DNA from: Orychophragmus violaceus
Lineage: Eukaryota; Streptophyta; Magnoliopsida; Brassicales; Brassicaceae
Reading direction: 5' to 3'
Assembly: GCA_030180135.1 (NCBI GenBank)
Contig: CM058231.1
Coordinates: 52,896,235 to 52,960,234 of the forward strand
Length of the DNA stretch: 64,000 nt
The position numbers and the translations under genes are program-made. Positions 63,021-64,000 of this stretch are shown here, in pieces; positions within the stretch are counted from its first letter, which is position 1; each line of letters begins with the position of its first letter. Under the pieces are notes generated by a model, which was given only the letters and a program-made list of their open reading frames with translations, did no database searches and was not told where the DNA came from.

Positions 63021-64000
63021 CACTACAAGAAATTTGATTATTTATAGCATAACCAGATACATTTTTGTTCATTTATGCTATGTTTAATATAACTCTGACT
63101 TTAATATAGCGTCAAATGCAATGTATATGTTAGTCCGGAGAGAAAAATAAAAAATATGCGCTTAATATTTGGGGTAAATATTGATAGAATGATTTTTAAT
63201 AGCATAAACAAATTTTCATAGTCCGCTCAATAATAAAAATATTAATTATTTTTTCGCCCAAATTTTCTTTAGGCAAATTTTTTCCAAGTTTCAGTTAACA
63301 AAAGTGTCATGGCCCTTAGTCAATGGCCATTATGGAAACAATAATCTCAAAGAGAATTTGAATAAGAAAAAGAAAAAGCTTTGGAAAAGCTTTAGGTGTC
63401 CCACAATAATTTCCACTTAGGTATAATTAAGGCAAAAAAAAAAGATTGAATCATATTTTCCACTATTTAGTATCATGGAGGGGAGAAGGAAGGATCACTC
63501 AACATCTCTTGATCCAGAAAATTGCATATTGTCCATCTCAAACAGCCAAGTGACTTTTTGAGCTCCACCAAGAGACAACCTCGACTTGCCATCTTGGAGG
63601 CCTATTATCCAGAGGCTCAGGCGGAATCAGATCGCGATCTTTATACCTATGGAAAGATCTCGTTCTCTAGTTTCAATAGCATCTTTTCGATCTCAAATCC
63701 TAAGTATACCCTGCTCACAATCCTTCCTTATATTTTACGGCGAAATATAGGGAATCAGGAGACATACTATATATCCCTAGAAATACCTGGATCTTAGCTT
63801 TCTAGAGCCGCCAAGTTTGGGTTGATAGGAGGTATTTGTAGAAAGTTATCGCCATTTTCGTGAAACTGGTACAAATTCTAATGCTCCAACTTGAAATACA
63901 GATTGATGGCCACTCCGGACGAACTGGACTGCGAACTTGAACTTGGTATCACTGGAAAGCTCTATCTTTTATCTTTCCATAGTAGCCGACCGTTCGTATT
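63021..64000. mobile_element. Left end of a CACTA-like DNA transposon, right end not found
   Basis: CACTACAAGAAA at 63021-63032 is the typical plant CACTA terminal sequence. Subterminal words ttatagcataa, ttatgctat and aatagcataaac follow in both orientations within 200 bp. It is inserted 16 bp into the Gypsy-2 5' LTR; the 3-bp target copy would be aga (63018-63020). I did not find the right end, so where this element stops is unknown and the end coordinate is only the window edge. Confidence 0.55.
63450..64000. other. Unassigned sequence at the window end
   Basis: The frame at 63522-63797 (91 codons) has no recognised family. Downstream text such as gaaactggtacaaattc and ggtatcactggaaagctcta resembles untranslated sequence of plant retrotransposons, but nothing decisive is visible. 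Confidence 0.3.

Overview
This window is plant heterochromatin made almost entirely of transposable elements nested in one another. I see no host gene. The mix suggests a Brassicaceae genome, probably an Arabidopsis relative and a pericentromeric position: Athila-type Ty3 elements with a tRNA-Asp primer site, Copia elements with a tRNA-Met primer site, short hAT elements with TAGGSCTGGGC termini, and a CACTA end. The organism is inferred, not proven. Nearly every coding frame is broken. The best open frames are Athila gag-protease and RNase H-integrase.

Left block, 1-15240. Gypsy-1 is a decayed Ty3 element on the + strand (about 9594-15240). A 3' fragment of its family lies at 980-1364, and a probable LTR lies between the two. 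That LTR was split by hAT-1 (1517-9194, 8-bp duplication GTCACTTT), and hAT-1 was itself split by Copia-1 (1534-8660, duplication TTCGG, LTRs differing at about 3 of 651 positions).

Middle block, 15241-36293. hAT-2 (16443-33894) contains Copia-2 (16751-33570, duplication GTTTC). The 3' LTR of Copia-2 is split by Athila-1 (23152-32991, minus strand, duplication ACCTA), the only element here with gag, protease, reverse transcriptase, RNase H and integrase.

Right block, 36294-64000. Gypsy-2 runs on the minus strand from its 3' LTR at 36294 to its primer site at about 63002. It is interrupted twice. The first insertion is Tat-1 (39247-53831), which holds LARD-1 (39925-about 52161), which holds Athila-2 (42971-50639, duplication CACCT). 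The second is Athila-3 (54939-61540, duplication ATTGC/ATAGC). A CACTA end at 63021 sits in what looks like the outer LTR of Gypsy-2.

Likely relationships: Athila-2 (deleted gag, protease, an extra ORF) and Athila-3 (gag-protease only) lack polymerase and integrase and were probably mobilised by relatives like Athila-1. Both Copia copies keep a recognisable gag but share an eroded pol, again suggesting movement in trans.

The most unusual signal is a family of palindromic GATC-centred units in pairs with 20-22 bp between centres. They occur in LTRs, leaders, 3' regions and in frame inside coding linkers, in all three Athila elements and also in Copia-2, but not as pairs in Copia-1. In the Athila leaders they fill a splice-bounded interval of exactly 115 nt. 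Distances, LTR differences and frames were counted by eye.
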